Assembly (NCBI GenBank): GCA_021613375.1
Contig: CM038706.1
Span: 20,898,866 to 20,962,865, forward strand
DNA from: Megaleporinus macrocephalus
Lineage: Eukaryota > Chordata > Actinopteri > Characiformes > Anostomidae
Reading direction: 5' to 3'
Length of the DNA stretch: 64,000 nt
Notes under the pieces: model-generated
What the model was told of the DNA's origin: nothing
The model's database searches: none
Seen by the model: only the letters and a program-made list of their open reading frames with translations
Program-made: the position numbers and the translations under genes
In this document: positions 12,317-25,700 of the stretch, piece by piece
How positions within the stretch are numbered: position 1 is the stretch's first letter
How the letters are laid out: the number at the start of each line of letters is the position of its first letter

Positions 12317-13057
12317 CTCTCTCCCTCCCTCTCTCTCACGTCTGGAACAACGTTCTGTAACTCTCACTACACACTTTCCTTTCTAACCTAGAGAGAGGAA
12401 GGAGGGAGAAGAAGAGAGAGAGAGAGACAGAGAGAGGGGGGGGCAAGAAAAAAAAGAGCATGAGAAAGAAGGGACAGGGGACAAAGGTAGAAGACTGAGA
12501 CCAAAGAAAGACAGAAAAGAGGTAGAGTGAGAGACAGAAAAGAAAGGACAGGATAGCTCAAGAGATATTAAAAGAGAGATATCAAAAGAGATAGAGGATA
12601 AAGAAAGAAAAAGTAAAGAGATATCGGAAGATATGGAGAATAATGGAGAATAAATCAAAGGGAGATATCAGAAGAGAGAGGATAGAGGAAGAGAAAGTAA
12701 AGAGAGATATCAGAAGAGAGAAATAAAGAACAAGAGAGCAAGAGAGATGAGAAGCATTAAAACAGGCTAAAAGAGGTAGAGAAATATAAAGATAAAAGTT
12801 ATGAAGAAAGAAAGCGAAAATAAAAAAGAGAAAGAGACAAAGCAAGAAAATAAAAAGCAAAAAGATAGAGGAAGAAACAAGAAAGAAGAGAACGACAGAA
12901 TAAGCAAACAAAAATAGAAAGATAGTGAAAAGAGAAAGTAAGTAGAGAGAAAGACAGAAAAGAGATAAAGAACAAAAGAAATTAAGTAGAAATATACAGT
13001 CAAAGAAAAGGAAGAAAAGAAGGAGAGACAGGCAGAAAGAGACAGAGAGAAAGAATA
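12317..13057. repeat. Long CT-rich then GA-rich (polypurine) tract
   Basis: A short CT-rich run (12317-12343) is followed by about 670 bases (12391-13057) that are almost entirely purine on the plus strand, built of AGAGA, GAAAGA, AGATATCAGAAG and GACAGA words with occasional T or C. Several partial duplications (AGAGATATCAGAAGAGAG near 12664 and 12704) suggest local tandem expansion. The large minus-strand open frames here are low-complexity Ser/Leu/Phe translations and not genes. Such tracts can form triplex DNA in vitro. Confidence 0.85.
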
Positions 13058-13244
13058 TGTCACTTGTCTTTCTGTTAGTGCTCTGATGTACGATGGCATT
13101 TGTTCTCTCGTGATCAAACACTGCACTGCTGCTCACACGCCGCTCTATAAACGTGTAAACAGCCTCTTGCACGTATTCTGGTCACCAGTGCGAAGGCTGG
13201 CTCATGCTGCAGGCTAGAGGAACTTGCATCAGGCTAGAAAAAAG

Positions 13245-13520
13245 TGGCTGGCTAAACTGAGGTGATTAAGCTCTGCTGCATTTTCCCCAGAGCGGAGGCT
13301 CAAACGGGGATAGATGAATTAATGATGCAGGGGAGAAAATGCTCCTGAGAAATGGCTGCCTTTTGAAATAATGGCTTCAGCTACAGCGAACGCATCTGAG
13401 TGCGAGACTGCCATTTACTGCACGCGGTATTTAGTCTTGATTTTTTTGTCTGATACCAGAACAGAGAATAATTGCTTTTTAGAATTTCTTTAATTCCTCT
13501 CGCTCTCTCTCATTTGTTTC
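13245..13520. other. Candidate conserved non-coding element
   Basis: Mixed-composition sequence without repeats or an open frame, containing AT-rich homeodomain-like words (GATGAATTAATGATG, TTCTTTAATTCC) and ATAATTGC. The texture resembles vertebrate developmental enhancers. This is inference from appearance only; cross-species alignment would decide. Confidence 0.2.
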
Positions 13521-13874
13521 GACATGCTGTTTGAGCCCGAGTGCGTGCCAGTTCATAGAAGAGCTGCATCAGCTGAGGTGCAGATACGGAGCGGGTTGCT
13601 TCCAGGCGCCGCTGGGGAGAGCTGAAGACTCCAGCAGAGAGATAAGAGGAGGCCAGTGTGTCTGTTCAAGCCTGTCAGCCCAGCACACCTCAGTAAAGAG
13701 CAGAAGCACAGTCTCAGTGCATTCACACACAGCATCCTGAAGCCACAAAGGTTTTCTTTCTACCTGACCTTCAGGGCAGCTGATAGTGTGCCAACAGAAG
13801 AAGCTGCAGGACAGTTCAGTGAAGGCTTTAGGTCATCTTAACTTCTGTATCTTGTGCTGTTGTTAGACACAGAT

Positions 13875-14740
13875 TTAAAGGGCCCATAGTATGAAAAACC
13901 TCACTTTCATTTCTTTTTGGTGCACTATGTTTTAAACTGGACGGCATGGTGGTGTAGTGGTTAGCACTGTCGCCTCACAGCAAGATGATCTGGGTTCGAT
14001 TCCCAGTCCTGCCCGTTCTGTGTGGAGTGTGCATGTTCTCCCCGTGGGCTTCCACAGTCCAAACACATGCATGATAGGTTGATCAGTCACTCTAAATTGC
14101 CCGTAGGTGTGTGTGTAAGTGTGCATGAGTGAATATTGGCCATGCGATGGACTGGCGAACTGTCCATGGTGTGCCCGCCTTCGCCCAATGCCGCTGGGAT
14201 TGGCTCTAGCAAGATAAATCAGCAGATAATGGACGGATGGATGTTCTAAACTATGTTTTCATCCCTTCCCCAGTGCACACATCCATATTTTAAACAAGAG
14301 CTGGTCTTGAATTCATCAGAATGGTGAGGTCACATCCATGGACACATTTACATATGACTGCCCACACAATCTTTGAATATTTTGGCCCACTAACTGAAGT
14401 GATAGCAGTTGTTTTTGCAGACGCCCTGTAGTCACTGGAGTTTTTGGAGCAGAAGGTTGGAGCAAAAGATGATGTTGTAAGGTTATAAAATGTTGTGCTG
14501 TTTCTGGATGTCTGGAAGTAGATGTTTAACTGCAGCCCTTCAAAGAATCCAGACATCCGAAAGCACTACCTGAAGTATTGGCTTTCCACAGAATCTCAGA
14601 CTTGACAGCTGGTTCCATACATTTCAGGAAAACAGTCAAGCAAAAAAGTACTGCAGTTATTTTTGGTACATAAAAGCACACAAGCATTATATGTGGACAG
14701 AAAAAAAAACAAGAAAAATGTAGTTTATGGGCCTTTTTAA
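13875..14740. mobile_element. TTAA-flanked non-autonomous element (piggyBac-like), interrupted by a SINE
   Basis: Left end: TTAA (13875-13878) then AGGGCCCATAGTATG. Right end: TAGTTTATGGGCCTTT then TTAA (14737-14740). The shared inverted word is GGCCCATA. TTAA duplications and short terminal repeats fit the piggyBac superfamily, though the terminal match is short. Removing the internal SINE leaves roughly 535 bp without a transposase frame. A related right end, AAAAATGTAGACTAGAGGCC followed by CTTTAA, occurs near 37341-37364. Confidence 0.5.
13939..14246 (+). mobile_element. tRNA-headed SINE-like repeat, nested insertion
   Basis: This is the plus-strand copy of the family seen at 4431-4764. 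It opens GGACGGCATGGTGGTGTAGT, contains the box-B-like GGGTTCGATTCCC (13992-14004), then TGCATGTTCTCCCCGTG, CTCTAAATTGCCCGTAGG and GCGATGGACTGGCGAACTG, and ends ATGGACGGATGGATG. The word ACTATGTTTT occurs on both sides (13924-13933 and 14250-14259), consistent with a target-site duplication inside the TTAA-flanked element. Confidence 0.85.
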
Positions 14741-15689
14741 CTTAGGATTTCATGAAAGCTTTGTAATGCAGTCTTCCTAAGTGCCCCATACTAAAAGGCT
14801 TTTCGGAATACAAACAGCTCTAAGAGGCATCGTGATTTACACATACGGCAGCACGTACAGATTTCTAAATATTAATAGGAAGGTCCACCACTCTGCATGT
14901 TCCGCTACTCCAAGCTGGAGGGTAAAACAGTGAGGGCTAATAGGCCTCTGCCTCCGCTGAACGGGGACGATCTGTAAGCGGGCAGAAATAGAATAACGAG
15001 CAGAGCTCCAAGGTTGCCATGAGTGCAGTGCCAATATAATGAGGCAGCAAATGCATGGGCAGTCCTCGAGAATAATGGGAGAGAGATGATTAGAGACGAG
15101 CAGAAGAGAGTGGAGAGTAGAGAGTAAGGGAGAGAGATGAGAGCGCCACGCTACACACAAACGCTCCTCCTGCTCAAATAAAAGCATCTCTGTGTCTGCT
15201 ACACGCCACTACACGCCAGAGAGAGAGAGACGAGAGCTGACATTCTGGATGATTTACACAATCAGGTTTCAAACCCTGTGCACAGAGAACAAGTTACAAG
15301 GCTTGCTCTTTGTATATGCAGTCTCTTCATGTCCCTGTATGACGACAATGGCAATGACAAGAACATTTAAAGCAGAGAGCGAGTTTCTACAGTTCTTGGG
15401 TAGAACGAACCCATATTGTTCCATCACTGTATTATTACAAATACATTTCCTGATGACCGAGACATTTCACTAGATGCTGAGTTAAGGATTTGGCCTAAAA
15501 CATACATTTTTAAAGGCCAATCATTGTGCGGGTCTACATGCAGAGCACTGTGAGGCAAAATAGCCCCAAATGAAATGTCCTTTTTAGTTTTATTAATATA
15601 TATCATCATCAGTAACTCATGTGTAGGTTTGCTGGTGGAAATCCAAGCCGATGAGTTTCTCTACAAGAATCATTTTACATCAAACAACT

Positions 15690-15765
<76 letters not shown>

Positions 15766-16229
15766 AACACACACACATAAGGACAGGGTTCCAGGAAATG
15801 GAATGGTACATTACACAAACATTTTATAGGATCTTCTTACTTCACATTCAGTATGTTTGCAATATACAGGAAGGTCAAAGTGAACCATATTTAAAAATAT
15901 AAAGAACAACCACAGAATAAACTGCTGTGACCAAATGCCCGTTGCTGTTTTAACACGTGGATGTGTTATATCATCATCTGTTTATGAGCACTGAATTATT
16001 CCTTGTAAAAACATAACAACATGGGGAAAAAGATAACACACACATAAAATCCAGAGCATCGCATGGCTCAGAAACACTGCCAACAGGACGTCATAAAACC
16101 ACACGATAAGTTTAGACTTTTTTTCTTTATGACTCTTTATAATTACGTCATATGGTCCTGTGTTAAACACGCCAAAGTGAACCCCAAGCAAACCAGAACT
16201 AAAAGGAAACTGCATAATTGTCAGCTTGG
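14741..16229. other. Non-coding intron with AT microsatellite
   Basis: No exon was recognised. Apart from the AT tract at 15695-15760 the stretch appears non-coding and unique. Confidence 0.4.
15695..15778. repeat. (AT)33 microsatellite followed by short CA run
   Basis: An uninterrupted AT dinucleotide run of about 66 bp is followed by ACACAAACACACACACA. The Tyr/Ile-repeat open frames over it are translations of the microsatellite. Confidence 0.97.
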
Positions 16230-16237
16230 GTTCCAAC

Positions 16238-16756
16238 TAGGGATGCAAACAATTAACCGGTATTGGCTAATGGTAGTGGTGGACGGTGATGGTCTTTGAG
16301 AGCTACAGAGATATTTTGAGCAAGCCCCAGTCATGGCATTTCTGTTTCTTTTAACTTCTAATAGTAACAAGTGGTCAATATAATTCAATAACTTCAAAAC
16401 ATAGAACTTTCAGCAGGTCATCATTATTTATTCCTGTAATTTCAGCAACTCTTAAGTATAGGGTTATATAACAGAAAATATAAGTCATTGGGCTGTTTAG
16501 TACTGCATTCCATACATTACTGCATTCCATGGCCCAAGAACACTTAAATATCTCTGAATATTAATACATAACTGATTTAATATCTGGGCTTATATTTGAA
16601 AAATAGCCAGTATTTTACAATTGCTTAAATTGGGAATGCTCTGTTTAACAATTGATACTCAGATGGATTGCATTCCTGATTTTAGGACAGCCAGTTAATC
16701 ATTAATTCCTACTAATGACTGTCAGTTATAAGCATTCGCCAAAATGTGCATCCCTA
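16238..16756. mobile_element. Short hAT-like non-autonomous element
   Basis: Perfect 10-bp terminal inverted repeats: TAGGGATGCA at 16238 and TGCATCCCTA ending at 16756. Flanking octamers GTTCCAAC and GTTCAGAT agree at five of eight positions, a weak duplication. The TAGGGATGCA terminus is shared with common fish hAT families. The interior (519 bp in all) is AT-rich and non-coding. Confidence 0.6.
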
Positions 16757-16764
16757 GTTCAGAT

Positions 16765-19700
16765 CAAGGGAACCCAACAACAGATAGAAACAATGCTAGA
16801 AACCCTGGAAAGACTCGGCCTTGTTAAACGCTCTGTACAGTCATTAGTAAAAGCAGGCATTAGCGTTGCTACACTCACACTCTCAGCCATTAGCACTGCT
16901 CATCTGGCTCGCACCAGAGCTGAGAATCATTCTCCCAGACACACAGGCAGATGGGCAGGATGTGATGGCTCCATTTTTGGGTCACCACATCCTGAGCCTC
17001 TGTTGTGCAAGTTTGTTTACAGACTTACACAATTGAGTTGCGCAGCCACGGGAGACTCTCCATCATTCGGCGGAATAATTAAATATCCATGAAAGCCATC
17101 TAGAACAAGAGTCCATCCAGTGAGTCGCAAACTCAATACCGTTTGGCGGCACAGTGGGCAAAAGAGGTTTCTTGATTTGCTGTGAAAATGTGCAATCTCT
17201 TTGAGGTAACATCCTGGCGAGCTACCTCTTGAAGTCGGTGGTTTCTTTAGCCTGAGGCAATTTGTTGCAGCTTTAAAGATGGGCTTGAAGCGGGGGTCAA
17301 TGGCTCCTTAAAATACTCACTCTGGCAAGATGGGGATAGCAGTGTAGCAGAGGGATAATTCCCCCTCAATAGCTTATCTGCTGTAAAAAAAAAAATAAAT
17401 AAATAAATAAAAGCTGGGAAAGATCCAATGCTTTGTCAAGGACACCATAATCAAAGGGCAGAAGGTGAGGAGACAATACCGCTTCAAGTACAAAAAAGGG
17501 TCTACTGTAGCATTTCAGCCAGGTAAGGTTCTTTCAGAGCATAACTGCCAAACCTTTAAGGCTCTCTTTCTGCCTCTCTTTTATGTGGTGCGTCTCAAAG
17601 GAGATGGCGAGTTCATCGATGCCTCGCTCAGAAGATTGAATTATCCTGCCTGGAGAGCTGGGGTTGTTATCAGCACTGAGTGAGTGGAGATCACTGAGAC
17701 ACTGCCATCTGCACTGCCTCAGCCTGCTGCTCGCTCTCCTGCCATCTCGTCCTCCCTCCAGCTCTCCTCCACTCCACCTCCCTCCTGTCTCTCACCGACT
17801 GCCAGAAGAACCGACGCATGCCTGCAGACACCGCTGCCTCAGAGTCACTCTCTCCACTCTCTAACTGTTAGTCTCTTGTGATCTGAATGTGTAATGCCCA
17901 CTTCCTCCTTTCAGGCTATGTCAGAGTCTGCTCAGGAGTCAACCAGGTGGACGGAGGACCGGACATAAAACCCACACTTCAGTGAAATATCACATTTAAA
18001 TCATTGGCTAAATGTGGACAAAAAAAATTAATCAAAACAGCGTCAGGCTTTGGGCTGCTACTGCTGCTTTTGGCTATGATAATGCACTTTGTCCATTGTT
18101 CTAAACAACAGGATGTCATACACAGTCAGAGAGCGCATAGGCAAGTCAACGTGAGATTAATTCACAGCTTAAGGCAAGTGTGAGATGGTTAAGGGATGTT
18201 TGCATAATGCTAATTGGTAAAGAATAAGCTTGCAGGCTTCATTAGCCAGTAGCTTCAGTCCAAAGCGAAGAAGAAAACATGTCTGGGTTCATCAGCTACA
18301 TTCAGGCTAGGAGGAAAAATGTGCAAATTAGATTTTGCAAATTAGACAAACTATTACTTAAAACAGCTGAAAGCTCACGCCAGACAGGTAAAAAAAAAGA
18401 GAAGAAAGAAAGATATTCAGACATCTTAAGCATAAAAAGAACCTGAAGGAACGTTATCGTGGTTCAGCAGCTGTGCCATTGTATGGACGCACAATCGCAG
18501 CAATAACAGTAAGACGGCCGTCATTTCAAATGAAACAGTGGCATCAAATGGTGCTTTCAGAGAACAGAGAACACAAAAGCCTCCAATCAGCTAAATTCAG
18601 ACCTATCGACTGCGTCCAAGCAGGGTTATTGTTTGGAACAATTTGACTGCCTCAGAACGCTGTCTGCTACAAATGCTGCTAACATGTCAGAAAAATACTT
18701 ACTTGCTCTTAAATCAAAGTCCAATTATAGCTTTATGGATGTCAACGGCAAGACATAATGCCCAAAGAACGCATCACGGCCACTAATTTGAACTAACAGC
18801 TCGTTTTCTCAAGCTAAAGACGCTTTCTTTCTTCTTTAGCTCGAAGAAAGGCCGTAGCAGTAAAGCTGATGTTCCCTGACTGAAAAACTCGAATCACGCT
18901 CAGACAAGGAATGATCAAAAGCCCAGCAGCCTTTTTAAAAAGATAAGAAATTCTCTTTAGTACGCCACTCAGTTTCAAACACAGAAAGACAACGGTGTGC
19001 CTTGAACAGTAGCTGCATTTTCCCAAGCCGTTCGTAGCCTTACAAACCAACCGCAGCACTGAACATAAACACAAACACAACAGCTGGGCTTTTTCTGCCA
19101 TCTCTGGAAAGCGTGGCTCAGCCAACTTCATAATGAACAAACAGAGAGGGATGCAGGAAGTGAGGGAGTTAAGGGGGTGCTGAGGGTTTGTCAGCCCCCT
19201 TGTGCTAGTTTCAAAGTGGAGTTTATTTTTAGGTTTCAATTGCATACTTTTAAAACTGGCAGTCACCGTGCACTGGTTTTAAGGCTGCATTTTCACCGCC
19301 GGGAGCCGAATCGATTTCACCAACAGCTGCACGTTGTGCACAAGCAGGTTGAAACGTAAAGAGGGGAAATGTATGCAGAGCCGTTCTGAGCCCCAAAGCG
19401 ACCCAACATTGTTTTATGGGGCAACATTGTTTTTTTGCAAGACACAATAAAACACAAAACAACTAGCTTCTATTCCGCCCAGGACAAAAACACTCCAAAA
19501 TAAAAGTGCTTGTCTGATGCAACTTTAACTATTCCAGCTAGAAATATCATTTTATTTATTTTTAAATTTAGTTTTAAATAACTAGAAGCATGTGGCACGG
19601 TGACACCACATTGTTATATTTGTTAGCCTATACACATATGACATATTTACATACAACATTTTAAAACGCTGCACCAATGGAAGTAAAATGCCACAGATCC

Positions 19701-22700
19701 CAAGTGGGGGTTGAATTTTTGTTAAAATGGGGCAAAATGGCTCTTCTTGACATCCGAGTTGCCAACCCCTCAGCCAGGGCTATAATAATAATAATAATCA
19801 GGTGCTTTGATATCCTAAATGAGCTTGTACTGAATTAGCACTAAAACTCAATAAAGTACTGAGCTGCTACGCTACACTTGGTAGGCCCACTCAGTGGGTA
19901 GGATCAATTGTACAAAGCACAAAGGAATGGCCGCTTATGAAACAGGGCTAAGAGGTACTACTTTCTTTTCAGCTTGCACTTCCTACATCTTGTATAATTG
20001 GCAAGAAAAAAGGCATTCTGTTGCAGATTGAGAGAAACGAGGTCAATTCTCAGGTAGGTCAGTGTCACCTGGCTCTGAATCGGCTTTAGTTGCTCAAACA
20101 GGTATGGCTGTACAAGCCTAACAAAGCTGCTAGATGGAGCATCAGTTTTCAGGTCTTAATGGTATTTATGGTGTATCTGACACCTTAGAGATTCTGTCCC
20201 TTTCCGGCGTGGCATTAGCACCTTCAGCGTCTCCAGCGTTTCAGAGCAAAGGGTACTGCTTATATCCCCCTCACGATTTTGAGACCTATTTTGATACACT
20301 CTGTAATCATTTAAATTTGACTTGGTAGTTAATAACATATTTTCTGTGGTGTGACAAACTCAGAACACATATTTATAACTTAAAAAAATAAAAAATAAAA
20401 ATATATATATCTATCTCTCCTTTCTTTTTTCATCCGGCATGCAACTGTGGGCGTCACACAAACGGTTGCGGCGCCACACATCCGACAACAAGATTGCCAC
20501 TCAGTAGGTTGTGCATCAGTGAATTTATGTAAGTTATATGTATATATTGCAGTCTCTCAGCATACTGTTGAATATTGTAGCACACGTTCTGTGTGATGTG
20601 AAGTATATATCCAAAAGAAAAAAACATCTTGCATTAAGTCACCATTCACGTCACACAGCTCCCTGAACGTCCTTGTCCATAAACATAGCTGCTCATGGTC
20701 TACTGCAGGCTAACTCCTCAAAGTAAAACACTGGAGCACTCAGCATTTCTAATAGCTCCTCAACTCTGCTAAAAGGAAATGATCTGTGAAGATGTGAATG
20801 TGCTCAGAGCCTGCTGCTGTGACAGATGCTTCAATAAAGTCATGTGATTCCCTTATTAGAGAGAGAGCGACAGACTGAGACAGAGAGAGGCTTTGACGGG
20901 TTTTAAAGTTCTTGACGTCTAATTTAAGGTAGTTGCTTGTTTCTCTCCAGCAGGCTTCCTGGCTTTTGCTTAAATCATTGCCGACATCTTTATTTGTTCT
21001 AAATGTTGTGAGAGGTAGCTCAGATCCTGAATGATAATGAAGACTGCAAAGAAGCCATGCCAAAAAATCCCATCACCTGAGCAAATGTCACTTTCAAACG
21101 GAGGTGATGACATGCCTTTTAAACACAGAGCTGGCAGGTCTCAGGATTTCACATGAAAGAAAACTGAGTGGCAGAGGCATGCTGACTAAAGAAGGATGAC
21201 CATCAAACCTTGTTTGTTGATCGGCCATCTACAGCATCTATTTGTGTGGAGGGCTTAGGCCTCTGCTGTGCTAAATATACTAAAAAGTGGCTAAACTAAC
21301 CACTGCAGCAGTAGTGACTAGTGAGAAGTTGAACTTTTCTTTTATGGCGCACTGTATTTTAAAGGCCATTTGCTATTTACGGTCCAGCATTAGCAGCCCA
21401 AGATTGCACAGTAACAGAGATCCACTGTTATCATAAAATTTGCTTAATAACAATAATAATAACAATTATAAACAGCCATTTGGTAGATTCTATCAGTATA
21501 GCCTTTATACAACGATTATACAAAACTTCTCAGAAAGGCATGAATTGAACACAAGAGAAGGTCAGCAATCACATGGTATTTCATGTAGTAAGATACTGCT
21601 CCACAAAAGTACAAGCCCAGCCTAAGCTTTGGCTTATGTGTGAAGTAAATTAGAACAGTGGTTGCAAAGTTCAGTTGCTTGTGAGGTATCATTTAGGAAA
21701 GCAATTTTAAGTTTAAAACATTTGAAAATTGAAAACACTGCATTTTTTATAGCATCTTGTCTACACACTGTGTTGATATCTACATAAGTTATCAAGCTAA
21801 CCAGCCCTGGACTGTCCTGTCTTGTCACACAATTTTAAAAGAGGTAGTAGTGAGTCACTGTAGTGTCAAGGCTGCCATCAGTTCAGCATGAAAGAAACAA
21901 ACGGCTCTGCCACTACAGCATTTTCTAATCTCTAGTCAATCGTATTGAGGTTCTTTCTCCCGGGACAGATCATTTAAGGACAGGTAGCCAATGGAAGGAA
22001 GAGTACTCGCAACAATGGCAGAAGCTCTTAGCAAGCGACCATCATCACCACCACCACCACTGCAGCCAGCTCTTGGCAAGAATCCACATTTGACAGCAAA
22101 AATATAGTAACAGAAACAGAAGCAAAACAAGAGTTAACATTTGTGTTGGGCCAGTAACAATTATTACTGACTAACTGCAATTACTTGAAATGATCGTAAT
22201 TACTTAACACTACAAAAATGTAAAATGTATCACTGAGACATCGAACATGCTAACATGTTTAGTGGCAGCACTGAGTTATGTTGGAGTATTTGCTACATAG
22301 GTACAATAAGTGTGACTGATCCCTTTAAAGAGTATCAACAGTTGCAAGCAACTGACAAGCTGTTAATCGCAATTATTTAAATGGCAATTAATTGCTAGCT
22401 AAAATTTCATGATCATGAGCAGGCCTAATTGGTGATGCCTTCCACTACTGGAGATGCTCTTGGTGAGTTGATTTTGTAATGGATCTTCTTGACTGGTAAG
22501 AACTGAAAAGGGATTTGGAAGGGCTGTGCATTTTCTGCTGATATGTTGCCCCCAATTGTTTGGAGTCGTTTCACCTCAACAATAAGTCGCAATGTGTGTC
22601 CTGGGACAAAAAAACGAGGTGCTTTAAAGTGGTGAGAACGGATGTTTAGTGCATGCAAGACCATAACAATGAAGTAAAAAGCATTAAGTTGAGGCTGTTA

Positions 22701-25700
22701 CCAGAGGCACTAACTCTATAGACACTATAAGCAGTGAAGAGGGGAAGCTTGGGTGCCGTGGCTGCTCTATATTCAGTAAAGCACACTGTTCTGGACAGTG
22801 CAGCAGCCATGGCTCAGGCCCAATCAGTCACAGCTACGCTACCTTTTTAGCGCTCCATACTAGCCCTAACTATCCCCTCAGCCCTTCAAGCACAGTCACA
22901 AAATTAAGCCACAGAGAGTGACTCGTGGCACCCACGTGACAACGCTTGACTCTCATGAACCTCAATCAGCAGAAAACGTCCACAACGGCGTTCACGTTGC
23001 CATTTCTGAGAACCGTTGCCACAGTTAGCACTGAAGCAAGCACTTCAGTGAGTCAACTGTAGTTTTATTTCACAACTCGGGTCAAATTCCTTAAATAATT
23101 TACTCTGAACACTGTTCTGTTGTGAGGCTAATTGATAAAAGATGATGCTGAAAATATCAACCACATTTTTCTCATTTTTAGCACGTAAACATGAAAAGGA
23201 GAATATCTGAACATGGCAGTGTGAGAGGCTGTGTTTTGAAGCACCGCCTCAGAAAGTCTCAAGGCAGTCTGGGCAGATGCACTCTAACTGCCAATGTATC
23301 ATATATAATTATTTTTTCTTTTCCACATAGTACATTGAAATAGAATGTTAATGTCAGACTGGGGTGATAAAATAGTGGTGCCGCGTGTCACAGAAATATC
23401 TCCAGAAGACTTTAAATTGCTGCTGGTTAAGAGCACGCATGTCATCACTTGCCTCTTTACCAGTCAACTGAAGGCACAGTATACGATTTCAATTCAATAG
23501 GCTTTCAACTTTATGTAGCAAATATCTCCTCATAGTCTGGTAACTGTCCATTCTGTGCGTGTGGTGGAGAAAAACTCTGGTGTTTGTAGAAAGCCCTGGC
23601 ACTGTTAACAGGAAATAAACCACTATGGACAGAGCTACACAACATTATTTCAGCCAATGAGCAACAGGACAGGTGAAAGGGGAAGGGCTATGTGCTGAAC
23701 AGCTGGGAAACAGTCACAGAGGAGAAAATCTGAAGAACGGAATTCTTAGATCCGGTAAAGGCCGAACAGCTGCCTTAACATCAGCAATGCAAAGGGAACG
23801 GTGAAGAGATCCCAGGAAGTGAGTTTTCAGAGCAGCTTCCTATTTTTTAGCTTACCTTGGTACCTACAGCTATACTCTGGCACCTTAAATATAACTGCTG
23901 CATCTTTTTAAGTGGAACAAACAAAAAACTGGACCGAGGCAAAATAAAAATAAAAAAAACTGGCCAAGAAGCTGGTGCAAAAGAAGCTGACTTCAGTAGC
24001 ATCAATAGTTGAAAGGCATGAGAAATGTTCTGTCAGAGAGTTTTATGGCCACAAAGATCTTTATATATAAGAAAAACACACACGTTACCCAGTGCCGTGT
24101 AGTTTGCCTTGAAAATGAATGTCCATATAAATGCATGCAAGTTGCTCCATTTCATGAAATTATCATGGTAAATGTGACCTACAGCATATTTCTATGTCTG
24201 GATTCACATAAAGCATCTTTAAGAATCATGTATATACCACCAGACTTAAATTGTATGACTAACTTCATATGTCTCAATCAAACAGCTATTTTCTTTGCTG
24301 AGGTGAAGCAAAAATCAGGTGATTACGGGTGGTCCTACTGCCTGTCTCCATACCGATATTAACATGATCTTGTTCCACTTGTTAGGAGATGAAGTAAGTA
24401 CTTTCCCAGAAATCAATGCTCATTTTCTCTTACTGTGTTTCTCTGCTAAGTGACCCATTGTTTATTATCTATCTTGTCTATTTCGGGAGACAAAAAAATA
24501 AAAAAATAAAAAATCCAAACATCCATGTTCAGCGGCTTACACTTTAAGGTCCTGCCTCAATATAACAGGCTATCCTTTTTATAATCTTCAGGCGAACCAC
24601 TGTTGCAGAAACTCATTGACACCTACACAAATGTCATGACCCATACAAACACTCTTCCTTCACTATTATGATTAAGAATGTGGAGAAGTAATCTGATCAG
24701 TGGGAGCTGTGGGAAAAGGCTGAAGGAGTGCAGAAGCAACTGTCACCCTGAGAATCGGAGATACGACGGCTTCCTGGAACGGACACACTCAACTCACAGG
24801 ACCTCGGCATGCGTCCAGCAGTCAAATTCCAGATTTCCTCAAATTTTAGGCTTGCAGGAGCGAAACCCAAGCGGAGGTTAATTCATACCGCAGTGATGTC
24901 AATGACATTACTGTGATTCAAAACAACTGACGGATCTGGCCAAGCAAATCCTGCCCTGGGAAGCCTGTGGATAGAAGGTCAGAGTGCAGTGTGAACAGGA
25001 TGGTTACTAATACACAGCTAACCACAGGCCTGCTGCGTGCATGACAACACTCGCTCTACTGAAGACCACAAAATAACTCCTATTTCAACAGCAGGAAGAA
25101 AGCCTGTGGTCATCTTTGTCTCTCTCTCTCTCTCTCTCTCTCTCATGCACATACATACTTTAACAGAGTCAGAGCAGTGTGAGAGATCAGGAAGCAGTGG
25201 CTAGAAGCAGGCTCCCGTGGGCTGTAAGCTCTGCTGGTCACGTGCAGCGCGAGGTCCAGCTATGTGCTCTCACTGTCCTAAGGGCTGCTGGGTGAAACCC
25301 TAATCAGCCCCTAAAAGGATCAGGCCCAGGGTAATATAAGTGCCGTGAGCCGCGGCTTTGGGGAATTCCATGAGATTGTGTAAGGAGATAGCTTTGCTCC
25401 GTGTGTGTGTGTGTTCATCTGTGTCTGTGTGTAATGGCGTCGGCCCAGTAGTAAACCATTAGCTGAATTCATATACGCTGTGGATCCGCTGTGTTTACAT
25501 GGTGACACCTTCATAAAATGTAAGCTACTTAGTTGCCGCAACTCTCTTGAAACTCAGCGGCAACTGTTGTGCCAGTATCTACTCAATCAAAATCATGCGA
25601 TCATGTGATCAGCATACATTTAAACAATTGATTTCACTATAATATGAACCTTGCAGTTGACTTTATAGTAAAAACAGTACCATGTATCCAAAATGTTGTG

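Noticed and set aside
12582..13172. 196-codon minus-strand frame rich in Phe, Leu and Ser
   Set aside because: It is the translation of the polypyrimidine strand of a simple GA-rich tract, with no domain and no splice signals.
13992..14004. tRNA gene suggested by box-B-like GGGTTCGATTCCC
   Set aside because: It is the tRNA-like head of a SINE; no complete cloverleaf is formed.
15575..15902. Frames with Tyr-Ile repeats
   Set aside because: They translate the (AT)33 microsatellite.
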